This document shows, piece by piece, positions 17,489 through 25,830 of a DNA stretch of 64,000 nt. The translations under genes were made by a program, and so were the position numbers. A model generated the notes under the pieces. It ran no database searches, was not told the origin of the DNA, and saw nothing but the letters and a program-made list of their open reading frames with translations. The stretch's first letter is position 1; each line of letters begins with the position of its first letter. Source of the stretch: Ulvibacter litoralis (GTDB lineage: Bacteria; Bacteroidota; Bacteroidia; Flavobacteriales; Flavobacteriaceae); assembly GCF_900102055.1 (NCBI RefSeq), contig NZ_FNBA01000003.1, positions 310,001 through 374,000 of the forward strand, in the 5' to 3' direction.

Positions 17489-19477
17489 ATGCTAATACCA
17501 CGATTGTTTCCATCCCGTTTTAGACTATTGGGGTACTTCATTTCTATATTTTTAGTCTTATCGAGTTTGGTTCGGATAGCACTATTAATTTGGAGTTTTT
17601 CTAATGTAGATACGTCTCTTTTTAAATTAGGGAATACCTTACTTATTGGTTTCTTATACGATATTGGTACCGTTTCTTTTTTTGCACTTCCTTATGGTTT
17701 ATATCTTTTGCTTTTTCCGAAGAAATGGGTGGGTTCTGTTGTAGATAAAGGTGTTACTTATTTCGCCTATACCTTGGGCTTGATTATTTTTATGTTTTCT
17801 TTTTTAGCTGAATTTACCTTTTGGGAAGAGTTTCAAAGACGCTTCAATTTTATCGCTGTAGATTATTTGGTGTATACGTACGAGGTGGTATCAAACATTA
17901 ATGAATCGTACCCAATTCCTTTACTTGTCGGTATAATCTTGGTTTTCGTTATTGCACTTATAGTTCTTACCAAGCGAAAGGGGATTTTTAAAACGACTTT
18001 TACGAGTACAAATACCTTCAGACAAAAACTAGTGCCTTTTGTAGTCATTGTTGTAATTGCGGCCATCTTCGGACTCTTTGTTAAAAATGAATCTGCAGAG
18101 TTTTCAGAAAACAGATACAACAACGAATTAGCGAAAACGGGGATTTATTCTTTTTTTGCTGCCTTTCAGAATAACGAATTATCCTATACCGACTTTTACA
18201 AAACGCTTCCAGTTTCCGAAGCATTTAGCAAATTACAATCTCAATTTGTTGCCAATGGGGACCAATTAAAGTTCCCTAATAAAAATTCAATTTACAGAAC
18301 GATTACGGCAAAAGATACAGTGCCAGCTCAAAAACCGAATGTTATTTTTATTTGTATTGAAAGTTTGAGTGCCGAATTTTTAAAAACGTTAGGCGGAGAA
18401 GATTTTACACCACATTTGGACGCATTGGCAGAAGAGAGTTTGTTTTTTACAAATGTATTTGCTACAGGTACCCGTACGGTTCGAGGTATGGAGGCAATTA
18501 CGTTGTCTATTCCTCCCACACCCGGACGAAGTATTGTAAAACGGAAAAACAATCAAGAACTTTTTACCATAGGACAGGTTTTTAAAGAACAAGGATATAG
18601 TCGAAATTTCTTTTATGGCGGTGATGGTTATTTTGACAATATGAATACGTTTTTCGGCGGAAATGGTTTCGATATTATAGATAGAGGGCGTGGTTTTTTA
18701 TTAGATGCGAGCGTAAAAACTAAGCGTACTAATATTGAAGATGATGAAGTTACTTTTGAAAATGCGTGGGGTGTTGCAGATGTAGATATTTATAGCAAAG
18801 TGATCAAGGAAGCTGATAAAGCCCATGAAACGGGAACCCCTTTTTTCGATTTTGTAATGACGACTTCCAATCATAGACCGTTTACATTTCCGGATGGAAA
18901 GATTGATGTTCCGTCAGGAACCATTCGTGAAGGGGGTGTAAAATATACCGATTATGCGATTCATGAGTTTTTAGAAAAGGCAAAAAAGAAGCCTTGGTTT
19001 AAAAATACAGTCTTTGTGATTATGTCAGATCATTGTGCTTCAAGTGCGGGCCGACAAGAATTAGACGTCAAAAATTATCATATTCCGGCGTTTATTTATA
19101 ATGTTCAGGGAGTGCCATCTCAAAAGATAGATAAGTTGGCATCGCAGATAGATGTGTTTCCTACCCTGTTTTCGTTGTTGAATTGGACGTACGATTCTAA
19201 TTTATTCGGAAGAGATATTCTAACAATGAAACCTTCCGAAGAACGCGCTTTTATTGGAAATTATAGAAAGTTAGGACTTCTGAAAGATGATAAAGTAATG
19301 GTATTAGGCGTGCAGAAAAAAGCAAATTTCTATTCTTGGGAGCGTGCTACAAACGAGTTAATGCCTTTGCCTGAAGACGCTTCTTTTCTGAAAGAGACGA
19401 TTTCCTATTACCAAGTAGCAGATTATTTATTTTCGAATGGCGGACTCCAATTAAAAACGGTGGTACTTGATAACTAA
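17489..19477 (+). CDS. LtaS/OpgB-like sulfatase-fold phospho-alcohol transferase
   Basis: A 662-residue inner-membrane enzyme with five N-terminal membrane segments (to about residue 205) and a periplasmic alkaline-phosphatase-fold domain from about residue 285. Residues matching the LtaS catalytic site are Glu291 (CIES), Thr330 (RTVRGMEA, nucleophile) and Asp514-His515 (MSDHCASS). Relatives transfer glycerophosphate or phosphoethanolamine from phospholipids to polyglycerolphosphate, periplasmic glucans or lipid A, releasing diacylglycerol. The next gene, a diacylglycerol kinase, overlaps its last 11 bases. That coupling favours a phospholipid donor that yields diacylglycerol. The acceptor is unknown. 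Confidence 0.85.
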   Translation: MLIPRLFPSRFRLLGYFISIFLVLSSLVRIALLIWSFSNVDTSLFKLGNTLLIGFLYDIGTVSFFALPYGLYLLLFPKKWVGSVVDKGVTYFAYTLGLIIFMFSFLAEFTFWEEFQRRFNFIAVDYLVYTYEVVSNINESYPIPLLVGIILVFVIALIVLTKRKGIFKTTFTSTNTFRQKLVPFVVIVVIAAIFGLFVKNESAEFSENRYNNELAKTGIYSFFAAFQNNELSYTDFYKTLPVSEAFSKLQSQFVANGDQLKFPNKNSIYRTITAKDTVPAQKPNVIFICIESLSAEFLKTLGGEDFTPHLDALAEESLFFTNVFATGTRTVRGMEAITLSIPPTPGRSIVKRKNNQELFTIGQVFKEQGYSRNFFYGGDGYFDNMNTFFGGNGFDIIDRGRGFLLDASVKTKRTNIEDDEVTFENAWGVADVDIYSKVIKEADKAHETGTPFFDFVMTTSNHRPFTFPDGKIDVPSGTIREGGVKYTDYAIHEFLEKAKKKPWFKNTVFVIMSDHCASSAGRQELDVKNYHIPAFIYNVQGVPSQKIDKLASQIDVFPTLFSLLNWTYDSNLFGRDILTMKPSEERAFIGNYRKLGLLKDDKVMVLGVQKKANFYSWERATNELMPLPEDASFLKETISYYQVADYLFSNGGLQLKTVVLDN

Positions 19478-20354
19478 CATTCATTTTATCGTAAACCCAG
19501 TAGCGGGCTGTGGCAAAAATAGTTTGTCGGAAGACTTTCTGAATGGGTATTTTGAAGCTGAAAACTTTCAAGTAGTTGTAAAAGAATCAGCATACGCTAA
19601 AAATGCCATCCAATTAGCAAAACAATCTGTAGCCGAAAAAGCCGATATTATTGTGGCTTGTGGCGGTGACGGTACGATTAATGAAGTGGCTTCAAGTTGT
19701 GTCCATACAGAAGTTGTATTGGGTATTATTCCGATGGGGTCTGGAAATGGATTGGCTTCAAATTTGAAGATTCCGAGAGATATTTCGAAGGCATTAGCAA
19801 TCATAAAAGCGAAAGCGTTTATCGAAATAGATACAGGAATGATTAATAATGAGTTATTTTTTAGCAACACAGGAATCGGTTTTGACGCTTTTGTGATATC
19901 CAATTTTGAAAAAAAACCAACACGTAAATTATTTGGATACGTCCGTTCTGTAATTACTTCGTTACGAAAATATAAATGTGAAGAAGACATAGAGATTTCT
20001 TACCTCAGCACAACAAGAACCGTTTGTCCCTTTTTATTGTTTGTTTCCAACTCTAATGAAATGGGTTATAAAATGAGTTTAACGCCAAAAGCATCTTTGC
20101 AAGATGGTTTGTTAGATGTTCTTATTGTGCCAAAATTATCGTTTTTTAGAATGATGATTTTTGCGTTTCTTTTCTTTTTAAAAAAGCACCATTGGCTAAA
20201 AGGTGTAGAAGAAATTTGTACTCCTTCCATAGCGATGAAAAATGTAAAGGGTGCAAATTTTATGATACAGAAAGATGGTGAAGCAGTGGTATTAAAAGAA
20301 AATACCATTGAAATTAAATTACTGCATAAGGCATTGAAGGTAATAATTGCTTAA
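19467..20354 (+). CDS. Diacylglycerol/lipid kinase, DagK_cat family
   Basis: A 295-residue cytoplasmic lipid kinase of the YegS/DgkB family. The catalytic core has NPVAGCGKNS near the N-terminus and the nucleotide-binding GGDGT at residues 66-70, followed by GIIPMGSGNG. It phosphorylates diacylglycerol or a related lipid with ATP. The start is TTG at 19467, overlapping the end of the sulfatase-fold transferase gene. No ATG is available nearby, and the conserved INPxAG segment begins within nine residues, so the overlap is likely real. With its neighbour it would recycle diacylglycerol released at the membrane into phosphatidic acid. The pairing is inference. Confidence 0.88.
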   Translation: MITNIHFIVNPVAGCGKNSLSEDFLNGYFEAENFQVVVKESAYAKNAIQLAKQSVAEKADIIVACGGDGTINEVASSCVHTEVVLGIIPMGSGNGLASNLKIPRDISKALAIIKAKAFIEIDTGMINNELFFSNTGIGFDAFVISNFEKKPTRKLFGYVRSVITSLRKYKCEEDIEISYLSTTRTVCPFLLFVSNSNEMGYKMSLTPKASLQDGLLDVLIVPKLSFFRMMIFAFLFFLKKHHWLKGVEEICTPSIAMKNVKGANFMIQKDGEAVVLKENTIEIKLLHKALKVIIA

Positions 20355-20396
20355 TCATTATTGGTAAAGTTTATGAAAAGCAATTTTTCAGTGGTA

Positions 20397-21479
20397 TTAT
20401 TTATTCAAGTTTAGTAATAATTGAGCGGCTTCAAAAGGGCTCGTCTCATTAGAGTTAATCAGTTTCAGTTGTTTTTCAAGCTCTTTTTTAACGATTTCAT
20501 TTTCATAAAAGTCAGATTTTAAGCGACTTTCTATGGTTTGTAGCAACCAAAATTTATTTTGTTCTTTTCTTTTCTTCGGAAAGTAATCGTTTTCAGTAGT
20601 TTCAGAAATATAAGAAGTAATTAATTCCCACACATCTTCTATTCCTTCATTTTTCAAGGCGCTACACGTAAGTGTTTTAGGGCTCCAGCCACTTTCCTTT
20701 GGAGGATATAGGTGCAAGGCTCTGTTAAATTCTGTTTTGGCAAACTTCGCTGCTTTTTTGTTCTCTCCGTCGGCTTTGTTAATGACAATCGCATCTGCCA
20801 TTTCCATAATTCCGCGTTTAATTCCTTGAAGCTCATCGCCAGCACCAGCTAGTTTTAGCAATAAAAAGAAATCGGTCATGGAGTGAACAGCGGTTTCACT
20901 TTGACCAACACCCACCGTTTCAATAATAATAGTGTCAAATCCGGCGGCTTCACATAAAATAATTGTTTCACGGGTTTTGCGAGCTACTCCTCCTAACGAA
21001 TCGCCACTTGCCGAGGGTCTAATAAAGGCATTTGGCTCTTTTACCAGATCTTCCATTCGGGTTTTATCACCTAGAATACTTCCTCTGCTTAAAGAACTAC
21101 TTGGGTCTACCGCCAAAATGGCTACTTTTTTATTTTTAGAGATAAGGAGTTTTCCAAATTCTTCAATAAAGGTGCTTTTTCCAACGCCGGGAACTCCTGT
21201 AATTCCAATTCGGATGGATTTATTGGCGTGTGGCAAACAAGCTTCAATAATTTTTTTTGCCTGTTCTTGGTGTTTTGGAGCCGTACTTTCAATGATTGTG
21301 ATGGCACGACTTAAGGCTGTTTTATCTTTCGCTAATAAAGCGTCTGTAAGCTGTTGTGTGGAGGGTGATTTTCTACGGCTTTTTTTAACAAAAGAAGCCA
21401 CTTTTTTACTTAAAGTCTCAGGTTTTGAGACCCCTTCTTTTTCCTCTAAAGCACTTGTATTTTTGTTCTCTTGTATCAC
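20397..21479 (-). CDS. meaB: Methylmalonyl-CoA mutase-associated GTPase MeaB
   Basis: A 360-residue G3E-family GTPase. The P-loop GVPGVGKS is at about residues 95-102, followed by DPSSSLSRGSILGDKTRM, the ETVGVGQSE switch, and the NKAD base-recognition motif. MeaB protects and reloads B12-dependent methylmalonyl-CoA mutase. The start is GTG (21477-21479). The mutase genes are not in the window. A cobalamin adenosyltransferase that would supply the cofactor is encoded about 20 kb away (40960-41532). Two CTTCGGAA-type motifs lie nearby, one inside the gene at 20574. Confidence 0.95.
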   Translation of the reverse strand: MIQENKNTSALEEKEGVSKPETLSKKVASFVKKSRRKSPSTQQLTDALLAKDKTALSRAITIIESTAPKHQEQAKKIIEACLPHANKSIRIGITGVPGVGKSTFIEEFGKLLISKNKKVAILAVDPSSSLSRGSILGDKTRMEDLVKEPNAFIRPSASGDSLGGVARKTRETIILCEAAGFDTIIIETVGVGQSETAVHSMTDFFLLLKLAGAGDELQGIKRGIMEMADAIVINKADGENKKAAKFAKTEFNRALHLYPPKESGWSPKTLTCSALKNEGIEDVWELITSYISETTENDYFPKKRKEQNKFWLLQTIESRLKSDFYENEIVKKELEKQLKLINSNETSPFEAAQLLLNLNK

Positions 21480-21571
21480 GTAGTGAATTTATGACAATTT
21501 TATGAATATAGTTTTTAATAACCCAGTTTTCGGTGGTATATTGGATTAATATAACTTAAAAAACAAACAAA

Positions 21572-21997
21572 ATGAAAACTTTGTATGAAGCAACTTCAAC
21601 AGTTGTAGGTGGAAGAAACGGTCACGCATCTACTGAAGATGGTACCTTAGATTTAAATCTTTCTGTTCCAAAATCAATGGGAGGCGACGGTAGCGAAGGA
21701 ACAAATCCGGAACAACTGTTTGGATGCGCCTATGCTGCTTGCTTTGGTGGTGCCGTTCAAGTTATTGCTAAAAAGAAAAGAATCGAGTTGTCTGACGACT
21801 TTAGTGTAACAGCAACAATAGGTTTCTGTGAAGACGAAGACGGAGCTTTTTTAGAAGCAACGTTAGATTGTTATTTGCCAGGAGTAGATGTGAAAACGGG
21901 AGAAGATATTCTTAATAAAGCACATGAGATTTGTCCTTTCTCAAAAGCAACTCGCGATAACATTACTGTAACGCTTAATTTACTTCTAGACGAGTAA
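21572..21997 (+). CDS. ohr: Organic hydroperoxide resistance protein, Ohr/OsmC family
   Basis: A 141-residue thiol peroxidase subunit. The catalytic cysteines are Cys57 (YAACFGG) and Cys121 (CPFSKATR), the arrangement of Ohr rather than OsmC. The N-terminal LYEATSTVVGGRNGHAS is typical. It reduces organic peroxides in the cytoplasm using lipoylated proteins as reductant. It is a single-gene unit with a candidate -7 element TATATTGG at 21537-21544 and a strong terminator after the stop. No OhrR-like repressor gene is adjacent. Confidence 0.95.
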   Translation: MKTLYEATSTVVGGRNGHASTEDGTLDLNLSVPKSMGGDGSEGTNPEQLFGCAYAACFGGAVQVIAKKKRIELSDDFSVTATIGFCEDEDGAFLEATLDCYLPGVDVKTGEDILNKAHEICPFSKATRDNITVTLNLLLDE

Positions 21998-22021
21998 ATA
22001 GTAATAACATAAATATATATC

Positions 22022-22050
22022 AAAAGCGCTTTTTTAAAGGCGCTTTTTTT
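22022..22050. terminator. Bidirectional terminator between ohr and DUF2383 gene
   Basis: Arms AAAAGCGC (22022-22029) and GCGCTTTT (22040-22047) enclose a T/A-rich loop and are followed by more T residues. The stop codon of the converging minus-strand gene overlaps its right edge, so it may serve both genes. Confidence 0.85.
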
Positions 22051-22474
22051 ATTGTACCAATTTCTCTACCTCTGTAATGTACTGAGTAATTTTAGTACGT
22101 TGACGCTCTAACATTGTTAAGATAGAGTCGGGAAGATCTTTACGCTCTAGTAATTCGTCGTAGCGTTTTACATTGTTTTTGTCTCTAGACAAACATTGTG
22201 CGATGGCAACTGAAAAGGCTACAGGTTGCGGATCAGTTTTGGAATGATCTAGATTTACTTTTTCCACATCTTCCTTTAAAGGCTCAATATCTCTAGAATG
22301 AAGTTCGTTAGAAATGTCGTGACTCATTCTATTTCGTTCCACAGACATATAATTAAGAAAACGTTTCATTTCAGTTTTCTTAGCTTCTAAGGCCGCATTA
22401 TAATAAAGCTTCTCCGCTTCAAAGCTGGCAACCAGTAATCGGTTTAGTTTTTCGAAATCGTGATACTTTTTCAT
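22049..22474 (-). CDS. DUF2383/PA2169-like four-helix-bundle protein
   Basis: A 141-residue all-helical soluble protein with heptad-like spacing (KLNRLLVASFEAEKLYYNAA, and later CLSRDKNNVKRYDELLE). It resembles the PA2169/DUF2383 ferritin-like group often found with stress genes. No clear di-metal motif is visible. It has its own -7 element TAATTTTG on the minus strand (22501 to 22494), placed about 20 bases before the ATG, and shares a terminator with ohr. A stress role is inferred from the family and neighbour only. Confidence 0.75.
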   Translation of the reverse strand: MKKYHDFEKLNRLLVASFEAEKLYYNAALEAKKTEMKRFLNYMSVERNRMSHDISNELHSRDIEPLKEDVEKVNLDHSKTDPQPVAFSVAIAQCLSRDKNNVKRYDELLERKDLPDSILTMLERQRTKITQYITEVEKLVQ

Positions 22475-22493
22475 AGTTGTTGAAAATACAGGT

Positions 22494-22501
22494 CAAAATT
22501 A
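22494..22501 (-). promoter_or_regulatory. Candidate -7 element for the DUF2383 gene
   Basis: Read on the minus strand, TAATTTTG matches TAnnTTTG exactly. It ends about 20 bases before the start codon at 22474. Confidence 0.5.
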
Positions 22502-22561
22502 ATGCAAATCTGAGAAACTTAAATTTCTTTTGTCGAATTTTATTAAAAATTTCGACCTTTT

Positions 22562-22588
22562 TGAAACACTCGTTCTTTTCTGTCGTCT
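22562..22588 (+). promoter_or_regulatory. ECF-type promoter of first sigma operon
   Basis: TGAAAC (22562-22567), a 15-base spacer and TCGTCT (22583-22588) closely match the two promoters found at 25771-25858. This is the usual GAAC/CGTC layout of ECF sigma promoters. It suggests the sigma factor activates its own gene. It also argues that translation starts at the GTG at 22623 and not at the upstream TTG at 22530, which lies before the promoter. Confidence 0.6.
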
Positions 22589-22622
22589 TTTAATCGAACA
22601 GCAACCAAAAAAACCATCTATA

Positions 22623-23168
22623 GTGTCTAATTCTTTACTTGTAGAACAATGCAAAGATAACAATCCGAAGGCGCAATTACAGCTTTATAAGCAGTATTGT
22701 GACGGAATGTTTATAGTAGCACAGCGATATTTAAAAAATACCGCCGCTGCCGAAGACGCTATGCAAGAGGCGTTTATTAAAGCATTTCGGAAAATAAACC
22801 AATACAAAGGGGACGTCACCTTTGGTGCTTGGTTGAAACGAATTGTAATTAATACGTGCCTCGACACAATAAAAGCTAAGAAAATTGATGCCGTAACCAT
22901 GAATGAAGAAACAATGCATATTGCCGACGATGAAAGCGATTGGATTGTAGAAGACGAAACAACAGCTGAAGAAGTTATGGCAGCCATCGACAAACTTCCA
23001 GAAAATTATAGGGTCGTAGTTAGACTCTTTTTAATGGAAGGATACGACCATCAAGAAATTTCGGAGATAGTTTCTATTTCTGAAAATGCTTCGAGAACAT
23101 TATTACATCGGGGGAAAGCACAATTAAAAGAATCATTAAAACATTTGCGTTATGGGACAGGATATTAG
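22623..23168 (+). CDS. ECF-subfamily RNA polymerase sigma factor (first)
   Basis: A 181-residue sigma-70 relative of the extracytoplasmic-function type. Region 2 is visible as AMQEAFIKAFRKINQY and WLKRIVINTCLDTIKA. Region 4 is a helix-turn-helix (LPENYRVVVRLFLMEGY, HQEISEIVSISENASRTLL). Start choice: the GTG at 22623 gives the standard ECF N-terminus (SNSLLVEQCKDNN) and lies behind an ECF-type promoter. The in-frame TTG at 22530 would add a non-conserved extension containing that promoter. The following membrane protein gene overlaps by 17 bases and is the likely anti-sigma factor. Confidence 0.88.
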   Translation: MSNSLLVEQCKDNNPKAQLQLYKQYCDGMFIVAQRYLKNTAAAEDAMQEAFIKAFRKINQYKGDVTFGAWLKRIVINTCLDTIKAKKIDAVTMNEETMHIADDESDWIVEDETTAEEVMAAIDKLPENYRVVVRLFLMEGYDHQEISEIVSISENASRTLLHRGKAQLKESLKHLRYGTGY

Positions 23169-23751
23169 AAAAATGATGAAAGAGCACATTCCTACAGATG
23201 CTCCAAAATTATCGGAAGGACACGAAGCTCGCTTTGAAGCACTATTGGCAACATCCTTCCCAGAAAAGAAGAAAAACAATGCTTCTTTCTTTTGGCTGAA
23301 AATTGCTGCCGTAGGAATTGTATTGCTTAGTTTGGGATACTTCGGAATGCAACAACTTTCATCTAACGACGACATTCTAGATACGACCATTGTTGACGCA
23401 ACTAAAACACCGGAGAAAAATCCAGAACAGTTTACATTGGGTGATATTTCTCCAGATCTTAAAAAGGTAGAAGAGTTCTACCTCACAGGGATTAACGTAC
23501 AGATAGCTTCTTTAAAGATAGATGATGAAAATAAAGAACTAATGGATGGATATATGGTTCGTATCAACGAGCTAGACAAAGAATACGCATTACTTAATGA
23601 TGAAATGAATAAAGTAGGGCCTTCCGAAGCAACGGTAACTGCTCTTATTGATAATTTGAAACTACGTTTGGAATTGCTGTTCAAACTAAAAAACAAATTA
23701 AAAGAACTTAAAGAAATTGAAAATGAAACATATACTAGTATTCAATCATAA
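23152..23751 (+). CDS. Probable transmembrane anti-sigma factor (first)
   Basis: A 199-residue protein with a cytoplasmic N-terminus (about 1-45), one membrane segment (FFWLKIAAVGIVLLSLGYF, about residues 46-66), and a periplasmic C-terminal part with two long amphipathic helices (about 120-190). This layout and its 17-base overlap with the sigma gene indicate an anti-sigma factor that holds the sigma at the membrane. No zinc-binding HXXXCXXC motif is present. The downstream exported protein overlaps by 29 bases and may be its signal partner or target. The assignment rests on topology and position. Confidence 0.75.
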   Translation: MGQDIRKMMKEHIPTDAPKLSEGHEARFEALLATSFPEKKKNNASFFWLKIAAVGIVLLSLGYFGMQQLSSNDDILDTTIVDATKTPEKNPEQFTLGDISPDLKKVEEFYLTGINVQIASLKIDDENKELMDGYMVRINELDKEYALLNDEMNKVGPSEATVTALIDNLKLRLELLFKLKNKLKELKEIENETYTSIQS

Positions 23752-25312
23752 ATTAACAGTTGTCTTTGCACTGCTGTTTTCAGCAATCCTATTTGCTCAA
23801 GATAGTTATAAAGAGAGTTTTTCTGTAAGTAAAGACGCTGTCGTTACCGTAAATGTATCGTATGCCGATGTGGTTTTTGAAACATGGAATAAAAACACAG
23901 TTGAAGTTGAGGCCTTTATCGAAGGAGTAAATCTTTCAGAAAAAGAAAAGAAAGACATCTTCAATAATTGGAATTTAGACGTATTAGGAAACAGTAAAAA
24001 AGTGATGATTACTTCTAAATCTGGCGATGTTTGGGATGGATTAGAATCTTCTACCTCTATTGAAAGTCGTGCGTTGGAAGGATTAAAAGGGTTGGAAGCA
24101 TTAAAGGATATGCCAATCTTAAAAGAACTTAAAAATATGGATTGGAATGTAACGATTCCAGATGTTCCAGATTATGAAAAGTTCCCTAATTGGCCATTTA
24201 CCAAAGAACGTCCAAAGGTTACTTCTGATGCAGGAACGATAAATTTCAACTTTAACGATCACAATGGTTATACATTTAATAGATCCGTATATGAAAAAAA
24301 TAAGGAAGCCTATGTCGCAAAGCTGAATAAAAAGTACAATAAGAATGTAAGCGTTCGTGAAACGGATGCTTGGCTGAGAGATGTTGATTCTTGGGCAGAA
24401 GGTTTTGAAAAAGTAATGGAGAATTGGGGCGAAAAATTTGGAAAAGAGTTTGAAGTTAAATTTGGTCCCGAGTTTGAAAAACAAATGGAAGAATGGGGTG
24501 AAAACTTCGGAAAGTCGATGGAGTCTTGGGGAGAAAACTTTGGGAAATCGATGGAAGCTTGGGGAGAAAATTTTGGAAAAGAAATGGAGAAATGGGCAGA
24601 GCAATTTGATGAGGAAGGCAATAACTACTCGAAAGAAGTAATTACTGACGCGCATGGAAATAAAACCATTAGTATTCAAACGTCTAAGAGTTCAAGTCGT
24701 AAAAAGAGTAAAGCCAAGAAGAAAATCATAATTAGAATGCCAAAAGGAACCAAGACCGATATAAATATTCGTCATGGGGAAGTAAAAATGGCCGATGTCT
24801 ATAATATTAATGCAACGCTTAATTATGCGCCATTTGTGGCTAATAGTATTGATGGGGGAGAATCCCTCATCAATGCTTCTTATGGCCCTGTTTCAGTGAA
24901 TAACTGGGTAAACGGAGTGTTGAAAGTAAATTATGTGGAGGATTGTAAATTGAATACTGTGCGTGACATTAATTTACAAGCAAACTCGAGTAATGTCATT
25001 GTAAATACATTGGAAAAGACCGGTATTTTGGTAGGTTCCTTCGGAAACTTATTTATAGGGAAAGTAGCTCCCGATTTTAGTACGGTAGATATTTCGTTAG
25101 AGAATACAGATGCAACGTTAAGCATTCCTAATACAGCGTTTTCTTTCTATTTTAATGGTAAAAAATCCCCGTTTTCGGCACCTGCTTCTTTAGAAATAGA
25201 TAAAAATGTAAGTGGCGGTCGTGTATTGCTTAATGGGTTTTATAAAGCCAGCAACTCACTAAAGAAATTCAATATCAATGCTAGCTATAGTAACGTAACT
25301 CTTCAAAATTAG
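23723..25312 (+). CDS. Exported DUF4097-like beta-repeat protein with 11-residue helical repeats
   Basis: A 529-residue secreted or periplasmic protein. Residues 1-25 are a signal peptide ending LFAQ. An N-terminal part resembles the start of DUF4097-type adhesin-like proteins (VNVSYADVVFETW). A central stretch (about residues 234-295) repeats an 11-residue unit such as WGENFGKSMES. The C-terminal part is a beta-solenoid-like region (HGEVKMADVYNINATLNYA, and ISLENTDATLSIP). The ATG at 23723 is preferred over the TTG at 23717. It overlaps the anti-sigma gene, so the three genes form one ECF operon. It is probably a cell-envelope stress-response product; the exact role is unknown. Confidence 0.8.
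   Translation: MKHILVFNHKLTVVFALLFSAILFAQDSYKESFSVSKDAVVTVNVSYADVVFETWNKNTVEVEAFIEGVNLSEKEKKDIFNNWNLDVLGNSKKVMITSKSGDVWDGLESSTSIESRALEGLKGLEALKDMPILKELKNMDWNVTIPDVPDYEKFPNWPFTKERPKVTSDAGTINFNFNDHNGYTFNRSVYEKNKEAYVAKLNKKYNKNVSVRETDAWLRDVDSWAEGFEKVMENWGEKFGKEFEVKFGPEFEKQMEEWGENFGKSMESWGENFGKSMEAWGENFGKEMEKWAEQFDEEGNNYSKEVITDAHGNKTISIQTSKSSSRKKSKAKKKIIIRMPKGTKTDINIRHGEVKMADVYNINATLNYAPFVANSIDGGESLINASYGPVSVNNWVNGVLKVNYVEDCKLNTVRDINLQANSSNVIVNTLEKTGILVGSFGNLFIGKVAPDFSTVDISLENTDATLSIPNTAFSFYFNGKKSPFSAPASLEIDKNVSGGRVLLNGFYKASNSLKKFNINASYSNVTLQN
24424..24600 (+). repeat. 33-bp tandem repeat encoding WGENFGK-type helices
   Basis: About five in-frame copies of a 33-base unit encode an 11-residue consensus W-G-E-N-F-G-K-x-M-E-x. 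The last three copies are the closest to one another. The spacing of Trp, Phe and Met (positions 1, 5 and 9) makes an amphipathic helix. Copy number could vary by slippage. Confidence 0.8.
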
Positions 25313-25348
25313 AAAAGTCACCTTGAGCGCAAACTCAAGATGACTTTT
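25313..25348. terminator. Bidirectional terminator between ECF operon and DUF6249 gene
   Basis: Outer arms AAAAGTCA (25313-25320) and TGACTTTT (25341-25348) and inner arms CTTGAG (25322-25327) and CTCAAG (25334-25339) form a long hairpin. The one mismatch is C-A on the plus strand but a U-G wobble on the minus-strand RNA, so it fits slightly better as the terminator of the minus-strand gene. It can serve both. Confidence 0.88.
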
Positions 25349-25367
25349 CAACTAAAAACAGCTGTCT

Positions 25368-25718
25368 TTAAGCGTCGCTGTTCAATTTTTTTGTAAAATA
25401 AAACCCTGCAAAAAGTCCAATTCCTGCCATTAAAAAGATTGTTCCTGGAAACGCAATTTCTTCATCTACATGGAGTACTTCACTTAAAATTGCTGCGATA
25501 AAAATTCCAAGTCCGATTCCGATAAGTAGTAATGCCAAGTTAATTACAATAACCTTCCACATCGGTGTTGCTTTTCGATCCTTTCCGTAGAAAATAGAAG
25601 CATCTGCTCCTTTCTCAATAAGCGCAAGTCGCTCTCTGTTTCTTGCCGTAATAAATAAATAAAATATTCCGAAGATAAGTCCGAAAATGACTGGTACTAC
25701 AATGACTTCTGATCCCAT
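25368..25718 (-). CDS. DUF6249-like membrane protein
   Basis: A 116-residue protein with an N-terminal membrane segment (VIVVPVIFGLIFGIFYLFI), a short basic loop (ARNRERLALIEKGADAS), and two more membrane segments near residues 55-75 and 88-108. The RNRERLALIEKG segment is characteristic of DUF6249-type proteins, whose function is unknown. It lies between two ECF sigma operons and is transcribed away from the second. On the minus strand, TGTAAC and TCGTCC separated by 16 bases precede it, matching the promoter of the adjacent sigma gene. It is therefore a likely direct target of that sigma factor. Confidence 0.8.
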   Translation of the reverse strand: MGSEVIVVPVIFGLIFGIFYLFITARNRERLALIEKGADASIFYGKDRKATPMWKVIVINLALLLIGIGLGIFIAAILSEVLHVDEEIAFPGTIFLMAGIGLFAGFYFTKKLNSDA

Positions 25719-25770
25719 ACTGTTTAATTTTAAAGTTGATTAATGATTGATTAATGAATGTTTGCTAGTA

Positions 25771-25798
25771 GGACGAAGGATGTAAAGGTTCGGTTACA
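25771..25798 (-). promoter_or_regulatory. ECF-type promoter of the DUF6249 gene
   Basis: On the minus strand, TGTAAC (25798 to 25793), a 16-base spacer, and TCGTCC (25776 to 25771). The -35 sequence and spacing are identical to those of the oppositely directed sigma promoter 33 bases away. Confidence 0.68.
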
Positions 25799-25830
25799 AA
25801 TTCTATTCATTATTTTTTCTTAATGTTTTT

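Noticed and set aside
20932-21483. A 183-codon plus-strand frame
   Set aside because: It is entirely antisense to meaB, whose GTPase motifs are clear, and has no recognisable domain.
24119-24679. A 186-codon open frame on the minus strand
   Set aside because: It lies wholly inside the exported repeat protein gene; its length comes from the absence of stops opposite the 33-base repeats and AT-rich codons, and it has no promoter or recognisable domain.
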